Source: Thermosynechococcus vestitus BP-1 | GTDB taxonomy: Bacteria; Cyanobacteriota; Cyanobacteriia; Thermosynechococcales; Thermosynechococcaceae | Assembly (NCBI RefSeq): GCF_000011345.1 | Contig: NC_004113.1 | Location: 1,612,001 to 1,676,000, forward strand | Length of the DNA: 64,000 bases | Direction: 5' to 3' | In this document: positions 20,629 to 29,356 of the stretch, piece after piece | Layout of the letters: every line of letters starts with the position of its first letter | Position numbering within the stretch: position 1 is the stretch's first letter | Notes under the pieces: model-generated | The model's database searches: none | Told to the model about the DNA's origin: nothing | Seen by the model: only the letters and a program-made list of their open reading frames with translations | Made by a program: the position numbers and the translations under genes

Positions 20629-21452
20629 CACTGGGGGCAATAGTGACTGGAGCGTCCTGCCAAACGCAGCCGTTCAATGGTTGTGCCACAGACGCGGCAG
20701 GCCTCCCCTTTGCGACCATAAACCCATGCTTGACCTCCATAGTGACCATTCACCCCCGCCGGGCTCATAAAGGTGCGGATAGTGGTGCCCCCCGCTGCAA
20801 TGCCCTCCCGCAGCACTTGACAAATGACCCCATGAAGCCGCTGAACTTGTTCTGGGGTGAGGGTATGGGCCGATTGGGTGGGGTGGAGGCCACTCAGGAA
20901 AAGGCTTTCATCGGCATAGATGTTTCCCATGCCCGCAACAATGCTTTGATCCAAAAGCGCTGTTTTAATGGAGCGACGACAGTGAGCCAGCCGCGCCGCC
21001 AAGAATGCCACTGTAAAGGCCTCACTCAGGGGTTCCGGTGCCAATGTGGCCAGGGCGGGAATGGCCTCTGCCACTCTACAATCTGGTGGCAGCCACCAAC
21101 AGCGGCCAAAGGTACGTTGATCAACAAAGCGGAGTTCTGCCCTTGTTGGGAAAAACCAGCGCACACGGGTATGGGGACAGGGGGGCTGAGGAGTGGTCAG
21201 CCACAACAACTGGCCACTCATGCGTAGATGAATCACGAGGCGGCTGCCGTCATCTAGGGTCGCCAAAAGGTACTTGCCCCGTCGTTGCCACTGTTCAATG
21301 GCGCGATCGCGCAAGTGCTCGATGAAGGCTTGCGGCTCTTTGGGAAGCGCAATAGAGCGGGCTAGAAGCACTTCGACGTCAACAATGGGTTGTTTAAGGG
21401 TGACGAGCTCTAGCCCACGACGTACCGTTTCAACTTCCGGTAATTCCGGCAC
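20598..21452 (-). CDS. mutM: Formamidopyrimidine-DNA glycosylase
   Basis: Excises 8-oxoguanine and formamidopyrimidines from DNA, with AP lyase activity. It opens with PELPEVETVRRGL, giving the catalytic Pro2 and Glu3, has the later Lys region in GKYLLATLDDGSRLVIHLRMSG and ends in a CxxC...CxxC zinc finger (CRVCGTTIERL, HYCPQC). Length 284 is normal. The start codon is GTG. It lies 11 bp after psaE on the same strand; repair of oxidised DNA linked to a photosystem I gene fits oxidative stress in light. Confidence 0.95.
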   Translation of the reverse strand: MPELPEVETVRRGLELVTLKQPIVDVEVLLARSIALPKEPQAFIEHLRDRAIEQWQRRGKYLLATLDDGSRLVIHLRMSGQLLWLTTPQPPCPHTRVRWFFPTRAELRFVDQRTFGRCWWLPPDCRVAEAIPALATLAPEPLSEAFTVAFLAARLAHCRRSIKTALLDQSIVAGMGNIYADESLFLSGLHPTQSAHTLTPEQVQRLHGVICQVLREGIAAGGTTIRTFMSPAGVNGHYGGQAWVYGRKGEACRVCGTTIERLRLAGRSSHYCPQCQPLSSAIGK

Positions 21453-21463
21453 AATCCCAAAAA

Positions 21464-21697
<234 letters not shown>

Positions 21698-21858
21698 TTA
21701 TCGTCCTAAAAATTTCTCAACGGCTAGAGTTAAGCCTACTATGACGACTACGGCTTGTTACGCTCGCTCCACAAAATTTCACAGAGCAGCCCCTCTCTGG
21801 AACTGAGCAAAGGGGGGTATGCGTTTGTCCCCTGAGGAATCTCTGTAAAAAAAGGCTG

Positions 21859-21864
21859 TATACT
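21859..21864 (+). promoter_or_regulatory. Putative -10 box (TATACT) for the STAS-domain gene
   Basis: TATACT lies 30 bp upstream of the ATG at 21894 and matches the bacterial -10 consensus at 5 of 6 positions. No good -35 hexamer is seen 16-18 bp further upstream, so an activator may be needed or the call may be wrong. Confidence 0.4.
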
Positions 21865-21893
21865 AGCGGGGAACTCCTTTCTGTCATCCGGTT

Positions 21894-22241
21894 ATGGCCA
21901 ACACTGTCGAAGTGATGAAACTGTCTGGGGTCTTTGGTGGCCCGCAAGCTCAGGAATTTCGTCAAACCATTAGTGAGCTGGTTCAAGGGGGGACTAAAGC
22001 TCTCTTGCTGGATTGTAGGGATGTCACCTTTATGGACAGTTCTGGCTTGGGGGCTCTGGTGGTTGCCATGAAAACTATCCGTGCCGGTGGGGGACAGCTT
22101 TACCTCTGCAATATTCCCAAACAAATGATGATGCTCTTTGAGCTCACGAGCATGGATAAGGTCTTTCATATCCTCAAAGACGAGGAAGAATTCTTTTCAT
22201 TGAAGCTACCCCCCCAAGGGGCAAGTAACGAGACTTCTTGA
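21894..22241 (+). CDS. STAS-domain anti-sigma factor antagonist
   Basis: A 115-residue single STAS domain of the SpoIIAA/RsbV type. The phosphorylation loop DSSGLGALVVAMK places the target Ser at about residue 49. Such proteins bind or release an anti-sigma kinase in partner-switching systems. No serine kinase or SpoIIE-type phosphatase is adjacent, so the partner lies elsewhere. The C-terminal tail after residue ~105 is short and unstructured. It reads towards the DAHP synthase gene, 13 bp tail to tail. Confidence 0.88.
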   Translation: MANTVEVMKLSGVFGGPQAQEFRQTISELVQGGTKALLLDCRDVTFMDSSGLGALVVAMKTIRAGGGQLYLCNIPKQMMMLFELTSMDKVFHILKDEEEFFSLKLPPQGASNETS

Positions 22242-22254
22242 GTAGGCAATCCAG

Positions 22255-23316
22255 TTATCTGGCCACCAGTTGCGATCCTACCGCACTAGCCAATTGTTCG
22301 AGCATTGTTACTGTTGTTGCAAAGTCCACGCAGGGATCGGTAATACTTTGGCCATAGACCAACTGCGAGAGATCCTTGGGAATTGGTTGATTACCCGCCT
22401 TGAGATGACTTTCGATCATCACACCCGCCAAATAACGGGAGCCTTGCTGGACCTGATGGGCGAGGTTCTCACACACTAGCACTTGGCGTTGGGGGTCTTT
22501 GGCAGCGTTGGCATGACTACAATCCACCATGAGCCGTGGTGTGAGTCCCTTACGCTCTAAGAGTGCGGCAGCCATCTCAATGTGGGCGGCAGAATAGTTG
22601 GGGCCGTCTTTGCCGCCCCGTAGCACCAGGTGAGTATCGGGATTCCCAGTGGTGGCAACAATACTGGCGCGGCCTTCAGCATTAATGCCCAAAAAATGGT
22701 GGGACTGCTGGGCCGCAATCATGGCATTAATGGCAGAATCTAAGTGACCATCGGTGCCATTTTTGAAGCCTACGGGCATCGAGAGACCCGAGGCCATTTG
22801 ACGGTGAGTTTGGCTTTCGGTGGTGCGAGCGCCAATAGCAGTCCAACTGACAACATCGGCAATGTACTGGGGAATGATCGGATCGAGTAATTCTGTAGCG
22901 GCGGGTATTCCTAAGTTGGCCAAATCCAGCAGTAGCTTGCGGGCAAGGCGTAGCCCGGTGTTGATATCATAGCTGCCATCGAGGTGCGGATCGTTGATGA
23001 GGCCTTTCCAACCTACAGAGGTCCGTGGTTTTTCAAAGTAAACCCGCATCACAATTTCGAGACTATCCCGCAGGCGATCGCGTATCCGGGCCAACTTTTC
23101 CCCATATTCCAGCGCTGCCTTGACATCGTGAATTGAACAAGGCCCCACAATCACCAGCAGGCGGCGATCGCGCCCCTTGAAAATCTCACGAATGCGATCG
23201 CGAGTTGTGGCCACAAGGGTAGCTTGGGATTCAGTCAGCGGTAAATCCGCCAGCAGGGTAGCAGGCGTCAACAAGGGTCGTGTCTCAACAACGTGAAGAT
23301 CAAAGGTTTGCGGCAT
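22255..23316 (-). CDS. 3-deoxy-7-phosphoheptulonate (DAHP) synthase, class I
   Basis: First enzyme of the shikimate pathway. The 353 residues from MPQTFDLHVVETRPL match the AroF/AroG/AroH class: VIVGPCSIHD near 65-74, RVYFEKPRTSVGWKG near 105-119, GARTTESQTHRQMASGL and FKNGTDG, and DCSHANAAKD near 280. The longer in-frame extension upstream lies inside the lptF-like gene and was rejected. Feedback specificity (Phe, Tyr or Trp) cannot be read. It is downstream of the lpt genes on the same strand. Confidence 0.94.
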   Translation of the reverse strand: MPQTFDLHVVETRPLLTPATLLADLPLTESQATLVATTRDRIREIFKGRDRRLLVIVGPCSIHDVKAALEYGEKLARIRDRLRDSLEIVMRVYFEKPRTSVGWKGLINDPHLDGSYDINTGLRLARKLLLDLANLGIPAATELLDPIIPQYIADVVSWTAIGARTTESQTHRQMASGLSMPVGFKNGTDGHLDSAINAMIAAQQSHHFLGINAEGRASIVATTGNPDTHLVLRGGKDGPNYSAAHIEMAAALLERKGLTPRLMVDCSHANAAKDPQRQVLVCENLAHQVQQGSRYLAGVMIESHLKAGNQPIPKDLSQLVYGQSITDPCVDFATTVTMLEQLASAVGSQLVAR

Positions 23317-23351
23317 GGATGAGCAATCAGCACTTCTTTCATCATAACTCT

Positions 23352-24488
23352 CTAGCTGCGATCCGCACGCCACAGTAGGGCGATCGCCACCACCAAGCCA
23401 ATGCTGTGGGGCAACCACGCCGCCGCCAGGGGCGAGAGGGTGCCAGTCGTCCCCAGCGCACCCAGAAAAAACGTCAGTACGTATTGACCAAACACCACTG
23501 CCACACTAATGCCAAATCCCTGCCGCCCCCGCCGTTGGGAGGGACTGAGGCCAAACCCCACCCCTAAAAGGGCAAAGACCACGGCCAAAAAAGGCTGAGC
23601 ATAGGACTGAGCCAAATGAACCTTAAGGGCACGCACCAATTCTGGCTCTCGATCGGGATCGAGACGTTGCAGGGCACGGCGGGCTTGGGTGATCGAAAGC
23701 TCATTCACATCTGTCGGCCGCAGGGGTTGGGATTGGGCAGGCCGAGGCAAGCGGATCTCCTGCTGGTCAAATTGCAAGAGATTGCGGCTGACCCCCGTGT
23801 GGCTAATGAGATAGGCTATCCCCTGAGAGAGTAACCAGCGACTCTCACGTACATTCCACTCAGCGGATTCAGCACTAATGACCTGAGTCACCTGGGGTTG
23901 CGAAAAATCCAAAACCGTAATCCCCTGGATGCGGCTGCCATCAAAGCGATGGCCATAATACAGTCGCCGCACATTCCCATGGCGATCGTACTCAGGGTAA
24001 AAAATATCGGTGCCTGAGCCAAGGCTGCGCTCTTGCTGCAGTAACTCGCCCATGAGTTTTTTTGATTCATACTTGGCGATCGGTACCGCTGTTTCATTCA
24101 GCGCGAGGGTCAACCCACTCACCAATAGAGCAAAAACCACCACAGGTATGAGGACACGGCCCAGACAAATGCCCACACTGCGCAGGGCAATCCACTCCCC
24201 TTCCTCCGAGAGCCGACTCATCGCCCCCACAACCGCCAGCAGCACCGCCATGGGAAAGACCAAGACCAAGACGGCAGGCAGTTGATAACCAATCAATTGC
24301 AGCAAAATCGTTAGGGGCAGTTGTGCATCGGCGATTTGCCGCACCAGATCAAAAATCGTGCCAACGGTCAACGCCAAGGTGGTGAAGACAGTGAGGCCAA
24401 GAACAAACCCCGGCAGCAGTAGCGAGAGAAGATACTGATCTAGCTTGGGAAGGGTCGGCAGCTCGATCTGCCGCAGTGCTCTAATCAT
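23352..24488 (-). CDS. LptF/LptG-family (YjgP/YjgQ) permease
   Basis: A 378-residue inner-membrane protein with about three helices at each end (roughly 20-40, 60-90, 105-130 and 290-375) around a soluble beta-jellyroll-like middle, the LptF/G plan. In lipopolysaccharide export this subunit pairs with LptB. The motif RLSEEGEWIALRSVGI near 92-107 is the coupling-helix region. It starts 2 bp before the lptB stop region on the same strand, giving lptA-lptB-lptF order. Cyanobacteria often have one such permease, so it may act as a homodimer; that is inference. Confidence 0.87.
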   Translation of the reverse strand: MIRALRQIELPTLPKLDQYLLSLLLPGFVLGLTVFTTLALTVGTIFDLVRQIADAQLPLTILLQLIGYQLPAVLVLVFPMAVLLAVVGAMSRLSEEGEWIALRSVGICLGRVLIPVVVFALLVSGLTLALNETAVPIAKYESKKLMGELLQQERSLGSGTDIFYPEYDRHGNVRRLYYGHRFDGSRIQGITVLDFSQPQVTQVISAESAEWNVRESRWLLSQGIAYLISHTGVSRNLLQFDQQEIRLPRPAQSQPLRPTDVNELSITQARRALQRLDPDREPELVRALKVHLAQSYAQPFLAVVFALLGVGFGLSPSQRRGRQGFGISVAVVFGQYVLTFFLGALGTTGTLSPLAAAWLPHSIGLVVAIALLWRADRS

Positions 24489-24490
24489 GC

Positions 24491-25279
24491 CTAGAAACGA
24501 AAATCCTCACCCAGGTAGTATTGCCGCACCTTGGCATCCTGTGCCAATTCCCAGCTATTCCCGGCAGCTAAAATCTGCCCTTCCCGTAAAATGTAGGCGC
24601 GGTCAATAATTTCCAGTGTTTCCCGCACATTGTGATCGGTAATGAGAATGCCCATTTGGCGATCGCGCAGCTGCGCAATCATCTCCTGGAGGTCATGCAC
24701 CGCAATGGGATCCACGCCCGCAAAGGGTTCATCGAGCAGTAAAAAACTGGGTCCTTGGGTACCTGCTGCCAAGGCACGGGCTAGTTCGGTGCGCCGCCGC
24801 TCTCCCCCTGAGACTCGCCGACCAAGGGTGTGGGCAATATGGGTCAGCCGAAATTCAGTCAGCAGTTGATCCAAGCGATCGCGCCACTGCCGCCGAGGCA
24901 CCCCTGTTTCCTCTAAAACCAAGAGAATATTTTCAGCAACCGTCAACTGGCGAAAGATACTGGGTTCTTGGGGCAGATAGCCAATGCCCCGCCGTGCCCG
25001 CTGATGCAGGGGAGCAGAGGTAATATCCTCATCATCCAGCCATACTCGACCCTGATCCGGTCGTTCAATCCCCGTGGCTATGTAAAAGGTCGTCGTTTTC
25101 CCTGCACCATTGGGCCCCAGCAGACCCACCACTTCTCCCCGTGCCACCGAGAGACTGACATGATCCACCACCCAACGACTGCCATACCGTTTACAGACTC
25201 CCTCGAGGCGAAGCGTAGTCGGCAACGCAAACCGCCCACTAGGGCTGCACAGGTGTAAGAATTTGTTGGTTAGGGTCAT
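24491..25279 (-). CDS. lptB: LPS export ABC transporter ATP-binding protein
   Basis: A 262-residue ABC ATPase. Walker A is GPNGAGKTTTFY near 54-65, the signature is VSGGERRRTELARAL near 157-171, Walker B is FLLLDEPFAGVDPIA and the H-loop is ITDHNVRETL. FAGVDPIAVHDLQ and DHNVRETL are typical of LptB. The start ATG overlaps the end of the upstream lptA-like gene by 41 bp, and the LptF-type permease follows directly, so all three should be translated together. Confidence 0.93.
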   Translation of the reverse strand: MTLTNKFLHLCSPSGRFALPTTLRLEGVCKRYGSRWVVDHVSLSVARGEVVGLLGPNGAGKTTTFYIATGIERPDQGRVWLDDEDITSAPLHQRARRGIGYLPQEPSIFRQLTVAENILLVLEETGVPRRQWRDRLDQLLTEFRLTHIAHTLGRRVSGGERRRTELARALAAGTQGPSFLLLDEPFAGVDPIAVHDLQEMIAQLRDRQMGILITDHNVRETLEIIDRAYILREGQILAAGNSWELAQDAKVRQYYLGEDFRF

Positions 25280-25685
25280 CTGGGATCATTAAAATAGATT
25301 CGACTTGGCGGCTAGGGGCAGGCAAAGCGACAAATTTTGCTTCCCTAATGAGATAAGTGATGGTATCGGCCCGAAGACTGTTCCCCTGTTGCAAAACATA
25401 CACATTCCCACTGAGAACAATGCGCCCCTCCCGGCTAAAGTATTGTGCCTGTGCCGCCGTGGCTTGAATTTGGCGGGCAGGATAACGCAGTTGCACATTG
25501 CCCCGAGCCGTAATAACCCCTGTGATTGCATTTGCTTGCTGTACATCAGCTATGATGGTGAGGGCTTGGGAAGGGGGTTCTTGGGAATCGGCCGGCCGCC
25601 AAAACAGGGGAGCCATTGCTAACCCTACCCCCAGTGTACCCAGTACCAAAAGGCGGGATGGCCATCGGGAACAAGATTGCAACAT
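25239..25685 (-). CDS. LptA/OstA-like periplasmic protein
   Basis: A 148-residue exported protein with an N-terminal signal segment (hydrophobic residues about 11-28, before ADSQEPPSQ). The rest is an OstA/LptA-type beta-strand domain: ITGVITARGNVQLRYPARQIQATAAQAQYFSRE is the repeated strand pattern, though shorter than E. coli LptA. It would bridge the periplasm in lipopolysaccharide export. Position at the head of lptB and lptF supports this. Confidence 0.85.
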   Translation of the reverse strand: MLQSCSRWPSRLLVLGTLGVGLAMAPLFWRPADSQEPPSQALTIIADVQQANAITGVITARGNVQLRYPARQIQATAAQAQYFSREGRIVLSGNVYVLQQGNSLRADTITYLIREAKFVALPAPSRQVESILMIPDDPNQQILTPVQP

Positions 25686-25744
25686 GTCCTAAATTCTTCG
25701 CCACAATGTCTTTATCCTAGTGGATGAGGGAAAATTTCTGCATC

Positions 25745-26752
25745 ATGCCCGTTTACTTCTACTGGGGGGAGGATCAATTCCAACTTGAGCAGGCCGTCAA
25801 AAACCTACGGCAACAGGTCGTTGATCCCCTTTGGGAGAGTTTTAACTTCGAGAAATTTGCTGGGGAGGATGCCGTAGCCGTTCAAGCCGCCTTAGCGCAG
25901 GCGATGACGCCGCCCTTGGGTGGGGGCGATCGCTTGGTGTGGCTGATGAATACAACGCTGGGTCAACGCTGTAGTGCGGAGCTACTTGCAGATTTAGAAC
26001 TGACCTTGCCGCAAATTCCCCCTAACTGTCATTTGCTCCTCACCAGTACCCAAAAACCCGACAGCCGTAGTAAAGCGGTCAAGCTGCTGCAACAGCATGG
26101 CAACATTCAGGAATTTAATCCAATTGCCCCTTGGAAAACCGCGGAGATCGAACAGCAGATCCGTGAGGCAGCTCAACGCTATCAGCTGCACCTACCCCCG
26201 GAAGGGCTACAACTGCTGGCAGAGGCTGTGGGTAATGACAGCCGCCAACTCCGCAACGAACTAGAGAAATTGGCTTTGTTTGCGGGCGATCGCCCCCTTA
26301 CCGCTGAAGACATCACAACCCTTGTTCATGCCACCCAACAAAACAGCCTCACCCTTGCCAGTACCCTGCTGCGGGGAGATACAGCCGCTGCCCTAACCCA
26401 GCTGGAGGACTTGCTTCTACAAAATGAACCCCCGCTGCGCCTGTTGGCTACCCTGACGAAACAATTTCGCACCTGGTTGTGGGTCAAGTTGCTCAGCCAT
26501 GAGCGGGACAATCAACGGATTGCCAAGCTCGCTGAGGTAGGAAATCCAAAACGGGTCTATTTCTTGCAGAAAGAGGTGAACGCTGTGGCTCTGCCGAGCC
26601 TTCAGGCCTGCTTACAGATTCTCTTGGCCACGGAGTATCAACTAAAGGTAGGGGCTGAGCCAGTGGCTACCCTCCGCCAAGGGATGATTCAGCTTTCCTT
26701 GACCTGCTCACGGCGGTCTTGGGGCGATCGCTCTGGTGGCGGTGACAATTGA
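25745..26752 (+). CDS. holA: DNA polymerase III subunit delta
   Basis: Clamp-loader subunit that opens the beta clamp. The 335 residues from MPVYFYWGEDQFQLEQAV match the HolA fold: an AAA+-like N-domain without a usable P-loop, LAEAVGNDSRQLRNELEKLALFAG near 160-185 and a helical collar (LLATLTKQFRTWLWVKLL). A start seven residues upstream is possible but the family opening favours 25745. Its 3' end overlaps the convergent DUF948-like gene by 64 bp. Confidence 0.92.
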   Translation: MPVYFYWGEDQFQLEQAVKNLRQQVVDPLWESFNFEKFAGEDAVAVQAALAQAMTPPLGGGDRLVWLMNTTLGQRCSAELLADLELTLPQIPPNCHLLLTSTQKPDSRSKAVKLLQQHGNIQEFNPIAPWKTAEIEQQIREAAQRYQLHLPPEGLQLLAEAVGNDSRQLRNELEKLALFAGDRPLTAEDITTLVHATQQNSLTLASTLLRGDTAAALTQLEDLLLQNEPPLRLLATLTKQFRTWLWVKLLSHERDNQRIAKLAEVGNPKRVYFLQKEVNAVALPSLQACLQILLATEYQLKVGAEPVATLRQGMIQLSLTCSRRSWGDRSGGGDN

Positions 26753-27144
26753 CTCGGGGGCAGGCGCGAAGGTTTGCGACTGGGACGATTCCACGTTTGC
26801 CATGCAGCTTTTACCCCAGCAAAGACACTACGGGTCGTCACTTTCACCTCTTGGACCTGACGTTTTGCCACTGCAATCCCTTCATCCACCTGCTTGACCA
26901 CGTTTCCAGCACTTTCTACTCCTTGGCTAATGTCGTCAGTGAGATCGCTAATCTCGAGACCCGTCAAGCGAATTGCTTCTAGGGTAGGGGGAAGTTCACG
27001 CCCCAAAGTATCAAAGAGCTTTTCAGCACTGCGCGCCGCCCGCGCCAACTCCATAAATGCCGGAATCGCAGCAACCAGAACGGCTGCCAAGCATACGGCC
27101 ACCAATACCAGTGACACCGCCAACCAAAAAACTGGTTCTGTCAC
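26689..27144 (-). CDS. DUF948-like membrane-anchored coiled-coil protein
   Basis: A 151-residue protein with one N-terminal membrane helix (about 6-29) then an amphipathic helical stretch with hydrophobic heptads (about 30-105: LFDTLGRELPPTLEAIRLTGLEISDLTDDI) and a proline/arginine-rich tail. This is the plan of DUF948 proteins, which are general in cyanobacteria and of unknown function. The tail is encoded antisense to the end of holA over 64 bp and is low in complexity. Confidence 0.75.
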   Translation of the reverse strand: MTEPVFWLAVSLVLVAVCLAAVLVAAIPAFMELARAARSAEKLFDTLGRELPPTLEAIRLTGLEISDLTDDISQGVESAGNVVKQVDEGIAVAKRQVQEVKVTTRSVFAGVKAAWQTWNRPSRKPSRLPPSQLSPPPERSPQDRREQVKES

Positions 27145-27308
27145 GTTGCTTCGTCCACTGAGTCCTGTGGGGGATGTGTCCCGATACTATCACGACTTCC
27201 CTAGGAGCAACAGTTACGGAAGTGAAGCCCAAGGCAGAGGCCCACTGAAAACCTGAGAAATAAGCCGTAATATTCCTGCCCAAAACCAAGCGCCGCTAGC
27301 AAGTTTGC

Positions 27309-27314
27309 TACAAT
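27309..27314 (+). promoter_or_regulatory. Putative -10 box (TACAAT)
   Basis: TACAAT lies 44 bp upstream of the ATG at 27358, and matches the -10 consensus at 5 of 6 positions. No clear -35 is seen. It would drive the small exported protein gene and perhaps the metal sensor gene downstream. Confidence 0.35.
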
Positions 27315-27357
27315 TGCTGTGCAGCCATTGGTTGCTGTTCCGTGCGAGGAATGATCA

Positions 27358-27774
27358 ATGTCTTTACGCCAGCCGTTGCTCTGGGGAGGTGCCACGATCG
27401 TTATCTCTTCAATCAGTTTAGGGGCGGCTGCTGCTCCCTTGTCCCAATGGATGGAGTGCTTCAACCTGAGATCTCAGCAAGCCCGGCCAATGCAATCAAT
27501 CAACGAACGGTATAGGCAAAAAGTGCAACCGGCAACATTGAACACGGCTAAAGAACACATAGAGAAATGCTTGGTCGCGGGTGCCCTAGCTGCTCAACTC
27601 CAGCAACGATTTGACTGGGTGATAAGCTTACAGCAGATGCTGCAACGGAGACGTTTTGTGGCTGCTTTAGAAATGCAGCCAGTTCTCACCCCCAGTTGGC
27701 GCCAACAACCGGCAGCTATGAATGGCCAAGGGTTGGTGAATTTACCCAATCCCCAGGGGGCAACCATGCCCTAG
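27358..27774 (+). CDS. Small exported protein of unknown function
   Basis: Not recognised. A 138-residue protein with a likely signal peptide (hydrophobic LLWGGATIVISSISLGAAAA at about 7-26, cleavage near AAA-PL). The mature part is helical, with two Cys (about 34 and 68) that could form a disulfide, and many Gln and Arg. A GAGGA ribosome site precedes the ATG. It lies 59 bp upstream of the InrS-like sensor gene on the same strand, so a link to metal handling is possible but unproven. Confidence 0.6.
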   Translation: MSLRQPLLWGGATIVISSISLGAAAAPLSQWMECFNLRSQQARPMQSINERYRQKVQPATLNTAKEHIEKCLVAGALAAQLQQRFDWVISLQQMLQRRRFVAALEMQPVLTPSWRQQPAAMNGQGLVNLPNPQGATMP

Positions 27775-27833
27775 TTGGTCGGCTTCTTGAGGTATCTGCT
27801 GATCGTTGGACTGATTGTTTAGGACGGTTTGCC

Positions 27834-28157
27834 GTGAGCACTGAATCCCATTCCCATTTTTCCCCTTCTGTGCATTCCCATCCCCATCATCACAGTGAAG
27901 AATCCCTGCGGGCAATTGTCAATCGGCTTTCGCGCATTGAGGGACATGTGCGCGGCATCAAAACAATGGTGCAGGATAGTCGTCCTTGCCCCGAGGTGCT
28001 GATTCAAATCGCCGCGGTGCGGGGAGCATTGGATCGGGTGGCACGATTGATTCTAGATGAACACTTAGACGAGTGTGTTACCCGTGCGGCTCAAGAGGGG
28101 CGCATTGATCAGGAACTCGCTGAACTTAAGGCTGCCCTTGATCATTTTTTGGGATAA
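27834..28157 (+). CDS. CsoR/RcnR-family metal-sensing repressor, InrS-like
   Basis: A 107-residue all-helical DNA-binding repressor. The N-terminus is His-rich (HSHPHHH near 14-20), followed by LRAIVNRLSRIEGHVRGIKTMV, the family core. Cys52, His77 and Cys81 occupy the metal-site positions of the cyanobacterial nickel sensor InrS, so nickel or copper is the likely ligand. GTG at 27834 is chosen; a longer frame from 27696 would overlap the preceding gene and lacks family sequence. No efflux pump gene is in the neighbourhood, so the target operon is elsewhere or autoregulation applies. Confidence 0.88.
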   Translation: MSTESHSHFSPSVHSHPHHHSEESLRAIVNRLSRIEGHVRGIKTMVQDSRPCPEVLIQIAAVRGALDRVARLILDEHLDECVTRAAQEGRIDQELAELKAALDHFLG

Positions 28158-28178
28158 TAGGTTGGGATAGGGTAAGCA

Positions 28179-28478
28179 ATGCCAATGCCTGCTGTTGTTG
28201 TGGTCAATTGGGTACTGGGAATCATCCTTGCCATTTTTACCCTGATCTTTTTGGTGCGGATTGTCCTGACGTGGTACCCACAGATTAACCTCACCCAAGG
28301 GCCATTGAAAGTGATTTACTGGCTCTCAGAACCTGTGCTGGCACCCACCCGCCGCATCGTGCCGCCTCTCGGGGGAGTCGATATTAGCCCGATTATTTGG
28401 GTGGGTATTGTCACACTCCTTCGGGAATTACTCGTGGGGCAGCAGGGGCTGTTGTTCATCCTGTTTCCACCGGCCTAG
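28179..28478 (+). CDS. YggT-family membrane protein
   Basis: A 99-residue protein with two hydrophobic segments (about 5-27 and 66-96) and the family motif between them, WLSEPVLAPTRRIVPPLGGVDISP. YggT proteins (Ycf19-like in plastids) are linked to membrane and thylakoid organisation and to cell division. It follows the metal sensor by 21 bp, and its TAG overlaps the GTG of the methylase gene. Confidence 0.88.
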   Translation: MPMPAVVVVNWVLGIILAIFTLIFLVRIVLTWYPQINLTQGPLKVIYWLSEPVLAPTRRIVPPLGGVDISPIIWVGIVTLLRELLVGQQGLLFILFPPA

Positions 28479-29335
28479 TGGCGACAGCAACGATCCTCAA
28501 GCCGCGGCCATTTCTCAAGTGGGCGGGGGGTAAGTCCCAATTACTGAGTCAAATGGCCCCCTACTTACCCCGTCAATGTCGCTGTTATGCTGAGCCATTT
28601 TGTGGCAGTGCAGCCCTCTATTGGTATCTCTTTGGTCAAGCCCAGCAAGGGCAGTTTCAATTTCAGCAGGCGTGGTTGAGCGATCGCAATCCCGAGCTGA
28701 TTAACTGCTACCAAATCGTGCGCGATCGTGTTGAGGACTTGATTCAACAACTCACAGAATATCGACAACAGCACAGTGAAGCCTTTTACTACCACATTCG
28801 GAGTTGGGATCAACGGCAACTTGATCCCCTGACCCGTGCCGCTCGCTTGATCTATCTAAACAAAACCTGTTTTAACGGCCTCTATCGCGTTAATCGTGCG
28901 GGGCAGTTCAACGTTCCTATGGGGCGTTATCGCAATCCCCAGATTTTTGATCCAGAGGCTCTGCGCCAGGCGAGTATTGCCCTCCAAGATGTGATACTGA
29001 GCGTGGCCGATTTTCAAGAGGTCTTAACTTGGGCAACGGCGGGAGACTTTATCTACTTTGATCCGCCTTATTATCCTCTTTCCAAAACAGCCAGCTTCAC
29101 CAGTTACACCGATCAGCCCTTTGGCGAGGCAGAGCAGATTGCCCTAGCTAACGTTGTCGCTGAATTGGCTCAACGGGGATGCTACGTCATGCTTAGCAAT
29201 GCCTGGGTTGAACCCATGCTGCAACTCTATCGCTCTTGGCGCTGCATTGAACTTAAGGCCAGCCGTGTCATCAACTCCAATCGCCATAAACGCGGCAAGG
29301 TTAGTGAACTGTTGGTTGTCACCTATCGTTGCTAA
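28478..29335 (+). CDS. Dam-type DNA adenine methyltransferase
   Basis: A 285-residue N6-adenine methylase of the Dam/M.DpnII alpha class. The SAM motif FLKWAGGK is at 12-19 and the catalytic DPPY lies near 196-199 (FIYFDPPYYPLS); NKTCFNGLYRVNRAGQFNVP is the class-specific block. The likely target is GATC, which also lies inside the abundant HIP1 palindrome. No restriction enzyme gene is adjacent, so it looks like a solitary methylase. The GTG at 28478 overlaps the yggT stop (TAGTG). Confidence 0.9.
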   Translation: MATATILKPRPFLKWAGGKSQLLSQMAPYLPRQCRCYAEPFCGSAALYWYLFGQAQQGQFQFQQAWLSDRNPELINCYQIVRDRVEDLIQQLTEYRQQHSEAFYYHIRSWDQRQLDPLTRAARLIYLNKTCFNGLYRVNRAGQFNVPMGRYRNPQIFDPEALRQASIALQDVILSVADFQEVLTWATAGDFIYFDPPYYPLSKTASFTSYTDQPFGEAEQIALANVVAELAQRGCYVMLSNAWVEPMLQLYRSWRCIELKASRVINSNRHKRGKVSELLVVTYRC

Positions 29336-29356
29336 ATCCAGCAATTCTGAAAAGGC

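Noticed and set aside
20643-21227. 194-codon plus-strand frame opposite mutM
   Set aside because: Antisense of a conserved gene, unlike any known protein.
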